A stretch of 64,000 nt of DNA from contig NZ_CP129111.1 in NCBI RefSeq assembly GCF_030407165.1, positions 1,922,001 to 1,986,000 of the forward strand, in the 5' to 3' direction. The notes beneath the pieces are model-generated. The model did no database searches. It was not told the DNA's origin and saw only the letters and a list, made by a program, of their open reading frames with translations. Shown in pieces: positions 44,409-53,900 of the stretch (positions are counted from its first letter, which is position 1; every line of letters begins with the position of its first letter). Origin of the DNA: Fontisubflavum oceani. Lineage in GTDB: Bacteria > Pseudomonadota > Alphaproteobacteria > Rhodobacterales > Rhodobacteraceae. The translations under genes and the position numbers were made by a program.

Positions 44409-46136
44409 TCAGCTGTCCGAAGGCATACCGATCGAGTTGGCCACGTTGGTTGCAGCTTGGGTCACGCCCGAAACGGACGCAGTCGTTGCTGCAATGTTGG
44501 TGGACAACTGGAAGCCAGAGGCGGTCTGCGAGATATCGGTCGCGCCCAGGATATCCGGCAGTTCATTCGCGCTGATGACGTTCACCGCGTTGACGGCGCT
44601 CTGGTCGAGATTGACGATATCGCCGCTACCCGCGATGAAGAAGCTCGCCAGGTTTGGTACAGCGACGTTGCCAGCGACCTGCTGGACATACGCATCCTGA
44701 ACAGTCACACCGCGCAGCTCATCAAGCGTGATGAGGTTTGCTGCGTTGGTGGCGGCCTGGGTCACATCAGTCAGACCGTCGCCATCTTCGCTGCCGAAGG
44801 ACACGAAGTTGCCCGCCAACTGACCGGACAGACCGGACATATCGACGACCTGTGAGACAGCAACGCCGGTGCCACCTGGGGCACTGTCGTTGATATCGTC
44901 ACCTGACAGCGAGTTGATGACGTTGGTCGCTGCCTGCGCCAGGTCGTAGACCGCCGCATCACCCAAACCAAATGCAACAACGTTTGTTGCGGTCTGATAG
45001 CCGCCGCTCCACCACTGACGCGCTCCGCCGAAGGTGCCGACACCCAAGTCGTTGAACTGAGCGATGTTAGCCGCGTTGGTGGCGTCTTGGGTCAAGCCGG
45101 TGATGGAGTCACCCATATCGACAAGGTTTCCGGCGCGCTGCACCAGGAACAGGCTGCGCTGGCCAATCGTGTCAATAATTGTGCCGCCCTCGCCACCAGA
45201 CACCGAGTTGGTGACGTTGGTCGCGGTTTGCGCCACATCTTCAACCACATCGCCGTGGTCCGGGTTGCCAGGATAGACATCCGGACCCAGGATCATGTTG
45301 TAGGCGACCTGCTCAGAGAACACGGACCGCTGTCTCAGATCATCGCCGTCGCCAGTGATGCTGATCAGGTTGGCCGCGTTCACGGCTTCCTGAACGTTCA
45401 GGTCCAGATCGGTCACACGAAGATCGTCATAGACTTCGATCGTGTTGATTGCGCGCTGGTCGCTTCCGCGAATGCTCTGACGGACGTCATCCACATCCAT
45501 CGCGGAGACGGAGTTTGCAACGTTCGTTGCGGATTGAACCACATCATCGAGGTCGTCGAAATAGTCATCACCAATCGCGTCGTTGGTTGCGAGTTGGCTA
45601 CCGCCACGCATCCGCTGGCTCACATCCTCGGTCAACTCCGTTGTTGGTGCGTTGACCAAGTTAGCGGCGTTGATGGCCGTTTGATCGATGTTGATCGAGT
45701 CGCCATCGTAGAACACGGCGTTCGCGGCTTCTTGATCGGTGAAGCGCGCACGCTGGCGAATGGTTTCAACCGATGCGCCGGAGTCCATGCTGAGGCTGTT
45801 CAGGACGTTGGTGGCGGCCTGAGTTACATTCTCGAAACCGTCAAACGGACCTTCCGGATCATAGAGACCGTCGGTCGAGTTGACGTAGTTGGTGGCTGTT
45901 TGGCCAACGCCGCGCGCCGACTGATAGATGTCGTCAAGCGAGTCGGGACCGCGCGAGATGATGTTCCCGGCATTGGTCGCCGTTTGGTCAATATCGACAC
46001 CGCCATCAGCGGCGTAGACCGCGTTCAATGCGTTCTGAACGCCATAAAGGATTTGGTCGATATCGGTTTCGTCCGCCAGCGCTGGCGAAGCCGCCAGCAC
46101 GAACGACACCGCTGTCGTTGTGAGATACTTATGCAT
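44409..46136 (-). CDS. Large secreted curlin-like repeat protein
   Basis: 575 residues from ATG 46136 (AGAGGG upstream; in-frame ATG at 46184 rejected). Signal peptide: YLTTTAVSFVLAASPALA then DE. The rest is built from about ten units of roughly 51 residues. Each has a primary motif Q-x-A-T-N-x-x-N-[SL]-[LIV] (Gln at 51, 106, 152, 201, 249, 303, 350, 401, 460, 512, 560) and a secondary Q-x-A-x-N motif (135, 181, 227, 276, 333, 381, 439, 486 among others), usually preceded seven residues earlier by R-Q or similar. Regular Gln/Asn ladders of this kind are typical of amyloid beta-solenoids such as curlin. It is probably the main structural adhesin exported by the CsgG-like pore. Confidence 0.75.
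   Translation of the reverse strand: MHKYLTTTAVSFVLAASPALADETDIDQILYGVQNALNAVYAADGGVDIDQTATNAGNIISRGPDSLDDIYQSARGVGQTATNYVNSTDGLYDPEGPFDGFENVTQAATNVLNSLSMDSGASVETIRQRARFTDQEAANAVFYDGDSINIDQTAINAANLVNAPTTELTEDVSQRMRGGSQLATNDAIGDDYFDDLDDVVQSATNVANSVSAMDVDDVRQSIRGSDQRAINTIEVYDDLRVTDLDLNVQEAVNAANLISITGDGDDLRQRSVFSEQVAYNMILGPDVYPGNPDHGDVVEDVAQTATNVTNSVSGGEGGTIIDTIGQRSLFLVQRAGNLVDMGDSITGLTQDATNAANIAQFNDLGVGTFGGARQWWSGGYQTATNVVAFGLGDAAVYDLAQAATNVINSLSGDDINDSAPGGTGVAVSQVVDMSGLSGQLAGNFVSFGSEDGDGLTDVTQAATNAANLITLDELRGVTVQDAYVQQVAGNVAVPNLASFFIAGSGDIVNLDQSAVNAVNVISANELPDILGATDISQTASGFQLSTNIAATTASVSGVTQAATNVANSIGMPSDS
44427..45986 (-). repeat. Array of about ten 51-codon curlin-like units
   Basis: Protein-level repeats within the large secreted protein; see that gene for the motif positions. 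Successive primary motifs are 46-59 codons apart. The DNA itself has diverged, so the array is old rather than recently amplified, although short stretches around the GTNGCxGCCTG-type codons for Q-A-A-T-N recur. Confidence 0.75.
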
Positions 46137-46392
46137 TGTGTCTACCCTCTTAGCCAAAGCAGGCTTTGGTGAACCAATGGGCACGAAGCCCGGTTAGAGC
46201 GCAGACCCAGTGAGTCCGCGTCCAGATTGTCTTGGTCGCTCGGGTGTAGTGTTCAAACGTCGTCTTCGTGTTGCACGGTTAGCTAAGCAGGCGTGTGCAA
46301 CGTCATTGAAAAAATAGTTCTAGCAATATCACCCAAGAAACCTGGCCTTGCGGCACGGCTTCGATGACACCACCAAGGGTTTTGACCGAACA

Positions 46393-46415
46393 GTCAGGAA
46401 ATTCCCGTCAGGAAA
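46393..46415 (+). promoter_or_regulatory. Direct repeats upstream of adhesin and regulator genes
   Basis: GTCAGGAAA occurs at 46393-46401 and 46407-46415, 14 bp apart; a third GTCAGG is at 46464. They lie in the 656-bp divergent region between the large adhesin gene and the CsgD-like regulator and could be tandem binding sites for it. Inference only. Confidence 0.3.
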
Positions 46416-46462
46416 ATCCTTACAAGCTTTTTAGACAGGTTGACATTTGATGCTGAAGGGCG

Positions 46463-46520
46463 GGTCAGGTGCGAATCTGACCTAGCGTCATGTTTTGGTC
46501 AAAGAAGTGGCCCAAAACAT
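46463..46520. promoter_or_regulatory. Two inverted repeats in the divergent adhesin/regulator region
   Basis: GGTCAG (46463-46468) and CTGACC (46477-46482) with an 8-base spacer. Then ATGTTTTGG (46490-46498) and CCAAAACAT (46512-46520), perfect 9-base arms with a 13-base spacer and seven A residues soon after. The second could be an operator or, read on the minus strand, a terminator-like hairpin. The rest of 46137-46792 holds no gene that I can see and is AT-richer than its surroundings. Confidence 0.4.
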
Positions 46521-46792
46521 CAAAAAAACCGCGCAACACCTTCAAAACAGAAAGATAAAAACACTTAGTTTCCGCACCGTGGACAGAAAGTGTGCTTGGA
46601 TGAGTCTTAACGAATCGTAAAATTGTGTTAAGAAGAAGGCATAAATTTGACGATTAACACTAAGATTGCGGCACATGGTGCTGGTCGGCGGGTTCTCTCT
46701 GAAACGCCGTTTTTCAGTTGCGACTTTATGCCGACGGCATCGCGCCTCGGCGCTTGGATTTTTTGAGACGAGCCTTGCCTGGGGAGGGCGAT

Positions 46793-47446
46793 ATGAGCGG
46801 CAATTCACCCTTGGTTTCTGTGGATGTGCATTCCGATGTTGGCCCGCAAATCCTTGTGGTTGAGAGCGACCCGGGTTTGGCGGCTGAACTGACGGCACAG
46901 CTACGGCGCCTCGATGGGGTGAGCGCGGTTCTTTCGGTGGAAACCCTCGAAGACGCGCAAGCGCATATCTGCGCTGGCGAGATCGATATCGTTGTTTTTG
47001 ACCCGGTCCTTCTGGATGATCCGGTTGTCGATGGTGAATGTGTCTTGGACTCCCCAAAACTGTCCTGCGTGTTCTTCTCATCTTTGGATGCGGCCAGATT
47101 GGCCCTGGCGCGGACGCGGATCGGTGTCGCTGGCGTGGTTGAGCGCAACCGTGGGATCAAGGCGCTATGCGACCATGTTGCGGAAATCTTTGAGGGTCAG
47201 ACCGATGACAAGGTGCCGTTGAGCGGCACGCAGCGGAATAGACGCGTGCTTCTGAGCCGTCGGGAGCGGCAGGCGGCGCAGTGCCTTGGTCAAGGCTACA
47301 CTCTGAAAGAGACCGCTGTGCAGATGAAGATCAACCCCAAGACGGTCGAGACGTATAAGAGCCGCGCGCTTGCAAAGCTCGGCGTGTCGTCTCGTGCAGA
47401 ACTGGTTGGTCTGGTCGCATTCGGTCGGTTCCCTGACCCGTCTTAG
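46793..47446 (+). CDS. LuxR-family regulator with degenerate receiver (CsgD-like)
   Basis: 217 residues from ATG 46793 with GGGAGGG upstream. An N-terminal receiver-like domain (about 18-130: ILVVESDPGLAAELTAQL) keeps an Asp at the usual acceptor place (IVVFDPVLLDD), but the conserved Lys is replaced (GVVERN), so phosphorylation control is doubtful. The C-terminal LuxR helix-turn-helix (about 150-212) reads LSRRERQAAQCLGQGYTLKE and NPKTVETYKSRALAKLGVSS. A degenerate REC plus LuxR output is the architecture of CsgD, the curli regulator. Its place next to the curli-like genes, divergent from the large adhesin, makes control of that module likely. Confidence 0.85.
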   Translation: MSGNSPLVSVDVHSDVGPQILVVESDPGLAAELTAQLRRLDGVSAVLSVETLEDAQAHICAGEIDIVVFDPVLLDDPVVDGECVLDSPKLSCVFFSSLDAARLALARTRIGVAGVVERNRGIKALCDHVAEIFEGQTDDKVPLSGTQRNRRVLLSRRERQAAQCLGQGYTLKETAVQMKINPKTVETYKSRALAKLGVSSRAELVGLVAFGRFPDPS

Positions 47447-47542
47447 GGGACGTTTCTCACATCAATCTTCTTCTCAAGCGCTGAGCGAACCAGGCTCGAA
47501 CAGGGCGTGCTGCTCCGGTGCGAAATCGTGGGCCTTGCCGAT

Positions 47543-48415
47543 CTAGAGGTTCGCCACAGTGCCATAGGCGGTGACAAGCGCCTCAAGCCGAGAGGAGGCG
47601 CGATCAAGTAGTCGCTGCTCAAACGGCGTCCTGTTGACTTCCTTCACAAGCGAATGTGCCGCCATGACGACCCCCCAGGCGATAAGCCTTTCGTGGTTTA
47701 ACCCGGTGCGGCTGTTGATTTGATTTGCCACCCGAATGGCGCGCTTCGGATCGCTGACAATCTCGACCTGATAGCTGGGATTGCAGAAGGCTTGCCCATA
47801 TTCCGCTTCGGCTTCCCCAAACAGGGTCATCGGATCGATGACGCACCATCCGCGATGACCTTTGACGACATTTGTATGGTGCAAATCGCCGTGCAGCATG
47901 CCGCGATCGGCCGCCGCGTCGCGATCAATCGCCCGACGCATCACGTCGCGCGCCTGTCGAAACGTGGCGGTTGCCAAGATTGGGTGGGCATCTAGAGGCG
48001 TTTCCTGAAGCGTTTCGAATCGCTTGTTGAGATCTTTGGCCGGTTTGAACCCCTGCCGCTTCTTGCGGATCGCCTCGGCGATATCGATGATGATCTCGGT
48101 TGCGGCCTCATCATCCCCCCGCGCGACGACTTTCGACAGCATCTCGCCTTCCAAGCGCTCTAACAGTAAAGCGCCGGGGCACATGCGCAGAAGCCGCGCC
48201 GTCGAGTCTCCATCCATCAATGACAGGAAATTCGGCGATTCCGCCTCGGACCCGAGAGAGAGGCGGCGATAGAGTTTCAACATCGCCGGAACGCCGTCCT
48301 CCATTCTAACTTCAAAGATTTGCGCCTGGCGCCGCGCGGGCCGGGTGCCTTCCAAAGTCAGGTTCCATTGGTCGAGCAGCGGTGCCGGATCAAGATCTTT
48401 CGATGATCCAGCCAT
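47543..48415 (-). CDS. Aminoglycoside/hydroxyurea-type antibiotic resistance kinase family protein
   Basis: 290 residues from ATG 48415, set by AAGGGGAA upstream; in-frame ATGs up to 48496 are less likely. Protein-kinase-like phosphotransferase with a nucleotide lysine region (PAMLKLYRR), catalytic-loop motif GMLHGDLHHTNVV and metal-binding VIDPMTLFGE. This is the APH(6)/hydroxyurea kinase pattern. The family includes true streptomycin kinases, but most chromosomal members of environmental bacteria have unknown substrates, so resistance should not be assumed. It is divergent from the glycosyltransferase operon. Confidence 0.85.
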   Translation of the reverse strand: MAGSSKDLDPAPLLDQWNLTLEGTRPARRQAQIFEVRMEDGVPAMLKLYRRLSLGSEAESPNFLSLMDGDSTARLLRMCPGALLLERLEGEMLSKVVARGDDEAATEIIIDIAEAIRKKRQGFKPAKDLNKRFETLQETPLDAHPILATATFRQARDVMRRAIDRDAAADRGMLHGDLHHTNVVKGHRGWCVIDPMTLFGEAEAEYGQAFCNPSYQVEIVSDPKRAIRVANQINSRTGLNHERLIAWGVVMAAHSLVKEVNRTPFEQRLLDRASSRLEALVTAYGTVANL

Positions 48416-48772
48416 GGAACTTCCCCTTCGTATCGTGCCGCCTCGTGGTGCCGGGCGGGCCATGCCGTTTCCCTTAGTGGGGCCAGATTCCGCCAAAATC
48501 TCAAGGGGTTTGCCCAGAAAAACCGCGCGACCCTTGGAAAATGGGCCATCTTTCGGTCGGTTTTCCTATTCGGTCTGTGTCTCTGGCGGCACCTTCAGCA
48601 CAGACCATCGGCACGGTCCGTGCTATACTACGCCTTCTCACAGTAGATCGGCAAAATGGCCACACAACTAGAGGTGGTGACCCCTGAGGACAGGGTGGAA
48701 ACCGCAAGGGCTTGCCAGATAAGGAAGATTTCGCATAACGTCCCTGATTGGGGGCGGATCGAGTCAGGGACT
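48416..48772. other. Divergent intergenic region
   Basis: 357 bp between the kinase and glycosyltransferase genes. A -10-like TATACT is at 48624-48629 on the plus strand, without a convincing -35. An ATG at 48656 is in frame with the glycosyltransferase, but the sequence between it and 48773 does not resemble the family. No other gene seen. Confidence 0.4.
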
Positions 48773-50908
48773 ATGAGTTCGACGCGTCAAGATGGCACCT
48801 ACGATATCGTCCTCCTTGCCGATTGTACGCGCAAGGGTGATGTCGGTTTGCGCATTGCGCAGGAAATCCGGACATACACCGATATGGGGTGCCGGGTCGG
48901 GATTGTGCAGTTGCAGGTCCACACACCGCCAGCCACGATTTCACCCGATATTCAGCTTTGCGTGCGTGAAGGCCTGGTGGATGTCTTGCCTGCGCAACCA
49001 TCGGCCCGAACAAAGCTGGCGATTGTCCATTCGCCATCCAGCCTTCAGGTTCCGGTGCAGAATCTCTCCGATCTCTCCGCCGATCAGGTTGTCTTCGTGC
49101 ATGAGCGAAAACCATCGCTCTCGCAGATGGGCCTTTGGTTGGGCTTACAGATTGGCCCGGTCACATGGGCGCCCACAAACCGATGGGTACGGACGGCGCT
49201 GGCGGAGTTGAACACGCCGGTTCCGCTTTTGGATGAAGACTGGCGGCCTGTTGGGCGGCCACTCTTCAGTTTGGGTACCGCGCCTGGCGTCATCAGGCCG
49301 ACTGTCATCGGTCGGGTGAGTGACCCGGGTCCGACGCAATGGCCAAAAACAAAAGAGGACATCGAGCGGATTTATCCAATTGGGCGAGGGCAGGATTTTC
49401 GCGTCATGGGGACGCCTCCGGGCCAACTCTGGAAGAAGCTCGCCGGAAAGCCGGGTTTGACCGTTTTTGACTCCAAGGACGTGACGGTCGAGCGTTTTGT
49501 GGAGATGTTGGGCATCTTCATGTATTTTCCGGGCGTTTCAATCCCCTCGATGCCGGAGGCCGCAATTGCGTCGGCAATGGCGTCGGGCAAGCTCGTGATG
49601 TTGCCAAAACATCTGGAATGTCATTTTGGGCCTGGCGCGATCTACGCCGATGCCGCTGACGCGCGCTCCACGGTCGAGGGTCTTCTGGCCGATGAAGACG
49701 CTTTGGAAACCGCGCGCAACGATGCCGCACGGTACAGCGCGTTCCAGTTTTCCGAGACCTCGCTTCGCTCCAAGGTCTTGCACCTGCTGGACGAGGCCAA
49801 ACCGCGCAAGCGGCGCAAGGCCCGAAAATCGCCCGCCAAACGTGTGTTGTTCGTTCCGTCCAATGGCGTGGGTTTGGGTCATGTGACCCGGCTTCTTGCG
49901 ATAGCGCGCCGTCTTGAGGATCAGGTTGAACCGATCTTTGCCACCATGGCGCAGGCCGCCCCGATCATTGAATCCTTTGGCTACCGGGCCGAATACATCC
50001 CGTCGCAGGGTGACACGAACACAGACCCCTCAAATTGGGACGCTTGGTTTCGATCTGAACTAGGCGCCTTGATTGACCGGTATGAGCCGAGCGCTGTCGT
50101 TTTTGACGGCAATAATCCCACACCAGGGCTGGTTCATGGGGTTCTGTCACGCGGACACTGTGGTTTGGTCTGGGTGCGCCGCGGCATGGTTGGCCCGACC
50201 CCGTCGCCATATCTAGACAACGCCCGCTTCATGGATCGCATCATCGAGCCGGGCGAAACGGCGGCGGAATGGGACCATGGACCAACAGCGGCACGCCAGA
50301 ACGAAGTGATGCTTGTCGACCCGATCACGCTTCTTGATCAAGAGGAACTGCTGCCGCGAAAAGCAGCGCTCAAAGCGCTCGGCCTTTCACCCGAGAACCC
50401 GTCGGTTTTGGTCCAACTCGGCGCGGGGGCAAACCGAGACGTCCTCGCTTTGACGAACGAGATTCTCGAACAGCTTCAGAAATTCCCGAACCTGCAGATC
50501 GTGCTGGCCGAATGGGAGAATAGCCCCGTCGAGTTCTCTGATGCCGGGGTGACCCGGCTGCTTCGTGGTTTTCCGCTGAGCCGGTTCTTCAAAGCGTTTG
50601 ATTTTTCGATTTCGGCTGCGGGGTATAATACCTTCCATGAAGTGGTGGCGTCCGGTTTGCCGACGATCTTCTTTGCCAACCGGCATCCTGCGATGGATGA
50701 GCAGGGCACCCGGGCGGCCTATATGCAGGAACATGGCGCGGCTTTTGATCTTCCAGAGGATGAGTTGTTCCATTTGCCCGCGCTTTGCGAGGCCCTGCTG
50801 AACAAAGAGGCGCAAGCCTTTATGCGCGACGAGTGCCAGAAGCTCTACACGGGCAATGGCGCGGCTGCTGCGGCGAGGGCGATAATGGATTTGGTCGATA
50901 AAACATGA
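48773..50908 (+). CDS. Two-domain glycosyltransferase (GT-B / MurG-like C-terminus)
   Basis: 711 residues from ATG 48773 (AGGGACT upstream). Residues 1-345 form a first glycosyltransferase-like half (YDIVLLADCTRKGDVGLRIA, then VSIPSMPEAAIASAMASGKL, which resembles a GT-B nucleotide-sugar region). A basic linker (KPRKRRKARKSPAKR) leads to a second GT-B domain starting at about 355 (VLFVPSNGVGLGHVTRLLAI). It ends with a MurG/GT28-like donor site (LVQLGAGANRD, DFSISAAGYNTFHEVVASGL). The enzyme probably builds a surface polysaccharide. It overlaps the start of the giant fusion gene by 4 bp (ATGA), so the two are translationally coupled and act together. Confidence 0.82.
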   Translation: MSSTRQDGTYDIVLLADCTRKGDVGLRIAQEIRTYTDMGCRVGIVQLQVHTPPATISPDIQLCVREGLVDVLPAQPSARTKLAIVHSPSSLQVPVQNLSDLSADQVVFVHERKPSLSQMGLWLGLQIGPVTWAPTNRWVRTALAELNTPVPLLDEDWRPVGRPLFSLGTAPGVIRPTVIGRVSDPGPTQWPKTKEDIERIYPIGRGQDFRVMGTPPGQLWKKLAGKPGLTVFDSKDVTVERFVEMLGIFMYFPGVSIPSMPEAAIASAMASGKLVMLPKHLECHFGPGAIYADAADARSTVEGLLADEDALETARNDAARYSAFQFSETSLRSKVLHLLDEAKPRKRRKARKSPAKRVLFVPSNGVGLGHVTRLLAIARRLEDQVEPIFATMAQAAPIIESFGYRAEYIPSQGDTNTDPSNWDAWFRSELGALIDRYEPSAVVFDGNNPTPGLVHGVLSRGHCGLVWVRRGMVGPTPSPYLDNARFMDRIIEPGETAAEWDHGPTAARQNEVMLVDPITLLDQEELLPRKAALKALGLSPENPSVLVQLGAGANRDVLALTNEILEQLQKFPNLQIVLAEWENSPVEFSDAGVTRLLRGFPLSRFFKAFDFSISAAGYNTFHEVVASGLPTIFFANRHPAMDEQGTRAAYMQEHGAAFDLPEDELFHLPALCEALLNKEAQAFMRDECQKLYTGNGAAAAARAIMDLVDKT

Positions 50909-53900
50909 GCAAAGCCAAGAAGATAAAGGCCGCAGCGGCAGGCCAGGCGAAACTGTGCAACTCGGCCACGTCGAAGGTGCAACGGGTTATGTGGGAGACC
51001 CAGAGGCAACCCCAAGCCGAACCGACGCAGGACCTTGGTTTGACAGAGGATCAACTCTTGGGTTGGCCGGTGGCCAAGCGGCCGCAAGTGGCGCTCAAAC
51101 CGCGGCCTGGATGGCATGCGGGCGAGGGCTCCGGCGGTGTGCCGGTTGTCGCTGTTGCAGCGTTCGGGCTGGACGAAGATCGACTACGGCTCGTCCTGAA
51201 ACAGATCAAGCGGCAGCAGCGGAACAAGGGACCGTTCGTGCCGCTCTTCCTGACCGATGCGACACAACACGCGCTGTTACGTCGGTCTGAGGTTCTTTTC
51301 GAATACTTTCCTGAGGCGGTCTATCTGGCGGAGGCCAATGCGGCCCTTTTGAGCAAACGCTTCAACGCTCTTTGGAAAAAGTGGCGGCCCAGCTACCTGA
51401 TCGATCTGGGCAAGCCGGGGTTGCTGCGCGCGCGACTTGAAGACTACGACACCTATTATCAGTCAGGGCTTGATCCGAACACGGTGTTTGACCCTCGAAA
51501 TGAGCCGATTGAGCCATCCCTGCCAGCCGTGACCGATGTTGCAGCGCTGAAGGCGGAGTATCTTACCAAAGGGCTGGATCGTGCGGCGGATACCTTTGTC
51601 CTCTACAGAATACTAGGTAACGATCTGCCACCGCGACATGAGGAAGGGCAAACGCTCAAGAACCTCCGGTTCATCTTGGAGAACGAGCCCGAGCTTATGC
51701 ATTGCGAGAAGCGTTGGGTCGTCAACCGGATCGCCGATGCTGAGCAAGAACAGGCTGTGATCGCGCTTCTGGAACAATATGACCAGCCGTTTCTTCATAT
51801 CCCCTTCGATCTCGATGAGTACCGAAACGTCGAGTGGGATTTCGAAAGCTTTCCGCAGATGACCTTCTTTCTGAATGGTCGCTATGCCAACATGTATGAC
51901 CATGACAAGTTGCGCGCGAAGGCCCACGCGCGGCGGCACAAAAACAGATATGTCATGAATAATAACGGGGCCCGGAACGCGGCGCTGCGTGATGGGCGAG
52001 GGCGGGCCAAATGGGTTCTGCCCTGGGATGGCAATTGCTTTCTGACCAAATCAGCTTGGTCCGAGGTGGTGCAGAGCGTCACCAATGCACCGCATTTGAA
52101 GTATTTTACCGTGCCGATGTCGCGGACGACGGATAATGCGGACCTTCTGAAACGACGGTACAACCCCGAAGCCGTGGACGAGCCGCAACTGCTGTTCCGC
52201 AATGATGCGACGGAGGAGTTCGACGAAGATTTCCACTATGGTCGGCGCCCGAAGGTCGAATTGTTTTGGCGGTTGGGGATCCCGGGCGTCTGGGATGCGT
52301 GGCGGGGCGACAGCTGGGATTTGCCGAGGCCGGCGCGCGCCGCAGAAGCGGGGGATTGTGGCCAGGCCGGGTGGGTTGCGCGCCTCCATTCTGGGCGGAA
52401 CGACCTAGAAGCCTCCTCTGATCAGGTCACCGTGCAGCGCGGCATGGCGCGCTCAGAGGCGATCGTCAGCTTGATCGATGCGTTGGATCGCCGGGCGTTG
52501 GCGGCGAAGTTCGACGCGGCATCGCTCAAAGCCTATGACGAGCCGATTTTGGCATCGTTGAAGCTGGCCCCGGCGGATGCCGCCAAGGGCATGATCTACA
52601 CCCGATTGCAGCAAGAAGCCGATCTTGCATTGCAGCGGGGTCCGTACTCCGTCGTCGATAAAACGATGGCCCCACCAAGCGGCGACAAACACGATTACTT
52701 TCACCCGGCCCCCTATTGGTGGCCAAACCCGCATACCAAAAGCGGATACCCCGCGATCCGCCGTGATGGAGAACGCTCGCCCGGTACCCGGCTTTATGAG
52801 CCGGAGAGCGCGCGCTATGATCGGACCCGCCTACAGCGCCTTTTCGACGATACAACGATCCTGGCACTGGCGGGAAGCAGCAGTGGCAATACCGAATATC
52901 ATCAGCATGCCGCCAAGTTGGTCCGTCATTGGTTCATAGACCCCAGAACCCGGATGAATCCGCATCTTGAATATGCACAGGTGCGGACCAGCAAGGGCGA
53001 AGCGAAAGGGACCGCGCGGGGCCTGATAGAGATGAAAGATCTCTATTTTTTCTTGGACGCGGTTCGTCTTCTAGAGCGCTCGGGGACGTTCACTGAGGCT
53101 GACAAGACGGCGTTGCACGAGTGGATGCGCGACTATCTCGACTGGCTGCTTGAAAGTGAGCAAGGGCAGGAAGAGTGCCGCGCGGCGAATAACCACGGCA
53201 CCTGTTATGATCTGCAAGTGGCGGCCATTGCCGCATATCTTGGTGATGTCGACGTCTTGGCAACGACCTTTCGAAGGAGCCGCGAACGCATTGCGGGCCA
53301 GTTCAGCAAGAACGGCTCGCAAAAGCACGAGCTAACCCGCACGCAGACCGAACATTACTGCGCGTTTAACCTTCAGTCCTGGATAAATCTGGCGAACCTG
53401 GCCGAACGCTGCGGTGATACGCTTTGGCACTATGAAGGAAAGGAGGGCCGGAACCTGGCGGCCGGTTTCCACTGGATGTTGTCGAAATATTGCCAAGGGA
53501 AATGGCCCTATGAGCAGATCGCCGCGTTCGACAAAGATCGCTATCTGCCAATCATCTACTGCGCGCAGGCCAGGTACACCTCAAACGATACGGCGAACCG
53601 GGCGCTCGGGTTTCTCAGAAAACCGTTCTTCTTCCCGCATGATGGGATCATGCCGTTTTGGATGTTGTCCTCCAGTTTACAGTCGTCAGGCGCCGCGGAG
53701 GGGGGCACGTTTGCCCGATTGATCAGCAAAGCCGAGGATCGTGCCCGCAGTGGTATTTCTGGCGGGCGGCAGAAGCGGGCCTCTCCAAAGGCGTTGGAAA
53801 AGCGGCTTTGGGGCGGATACCCCGATCAAGCTGCTGTTGATCTTAATGCGGTGCAGCACTCCCCGGCTTATCCCGACGCCGATCGCTGTTTCGCGGCATG

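Noticed and set aside
45087..46172. 361-codon open frame on the plus strand
   Set aside because: Antisense to the large repeat protein; its apparent repeats are the mirror of the real ones.
47543..48415. Acquired antibiotic resistance gene
   Set aside because: The kinase family is right, but base composition and context look native and no mobile element flanks it; resistance cannot be claimed.
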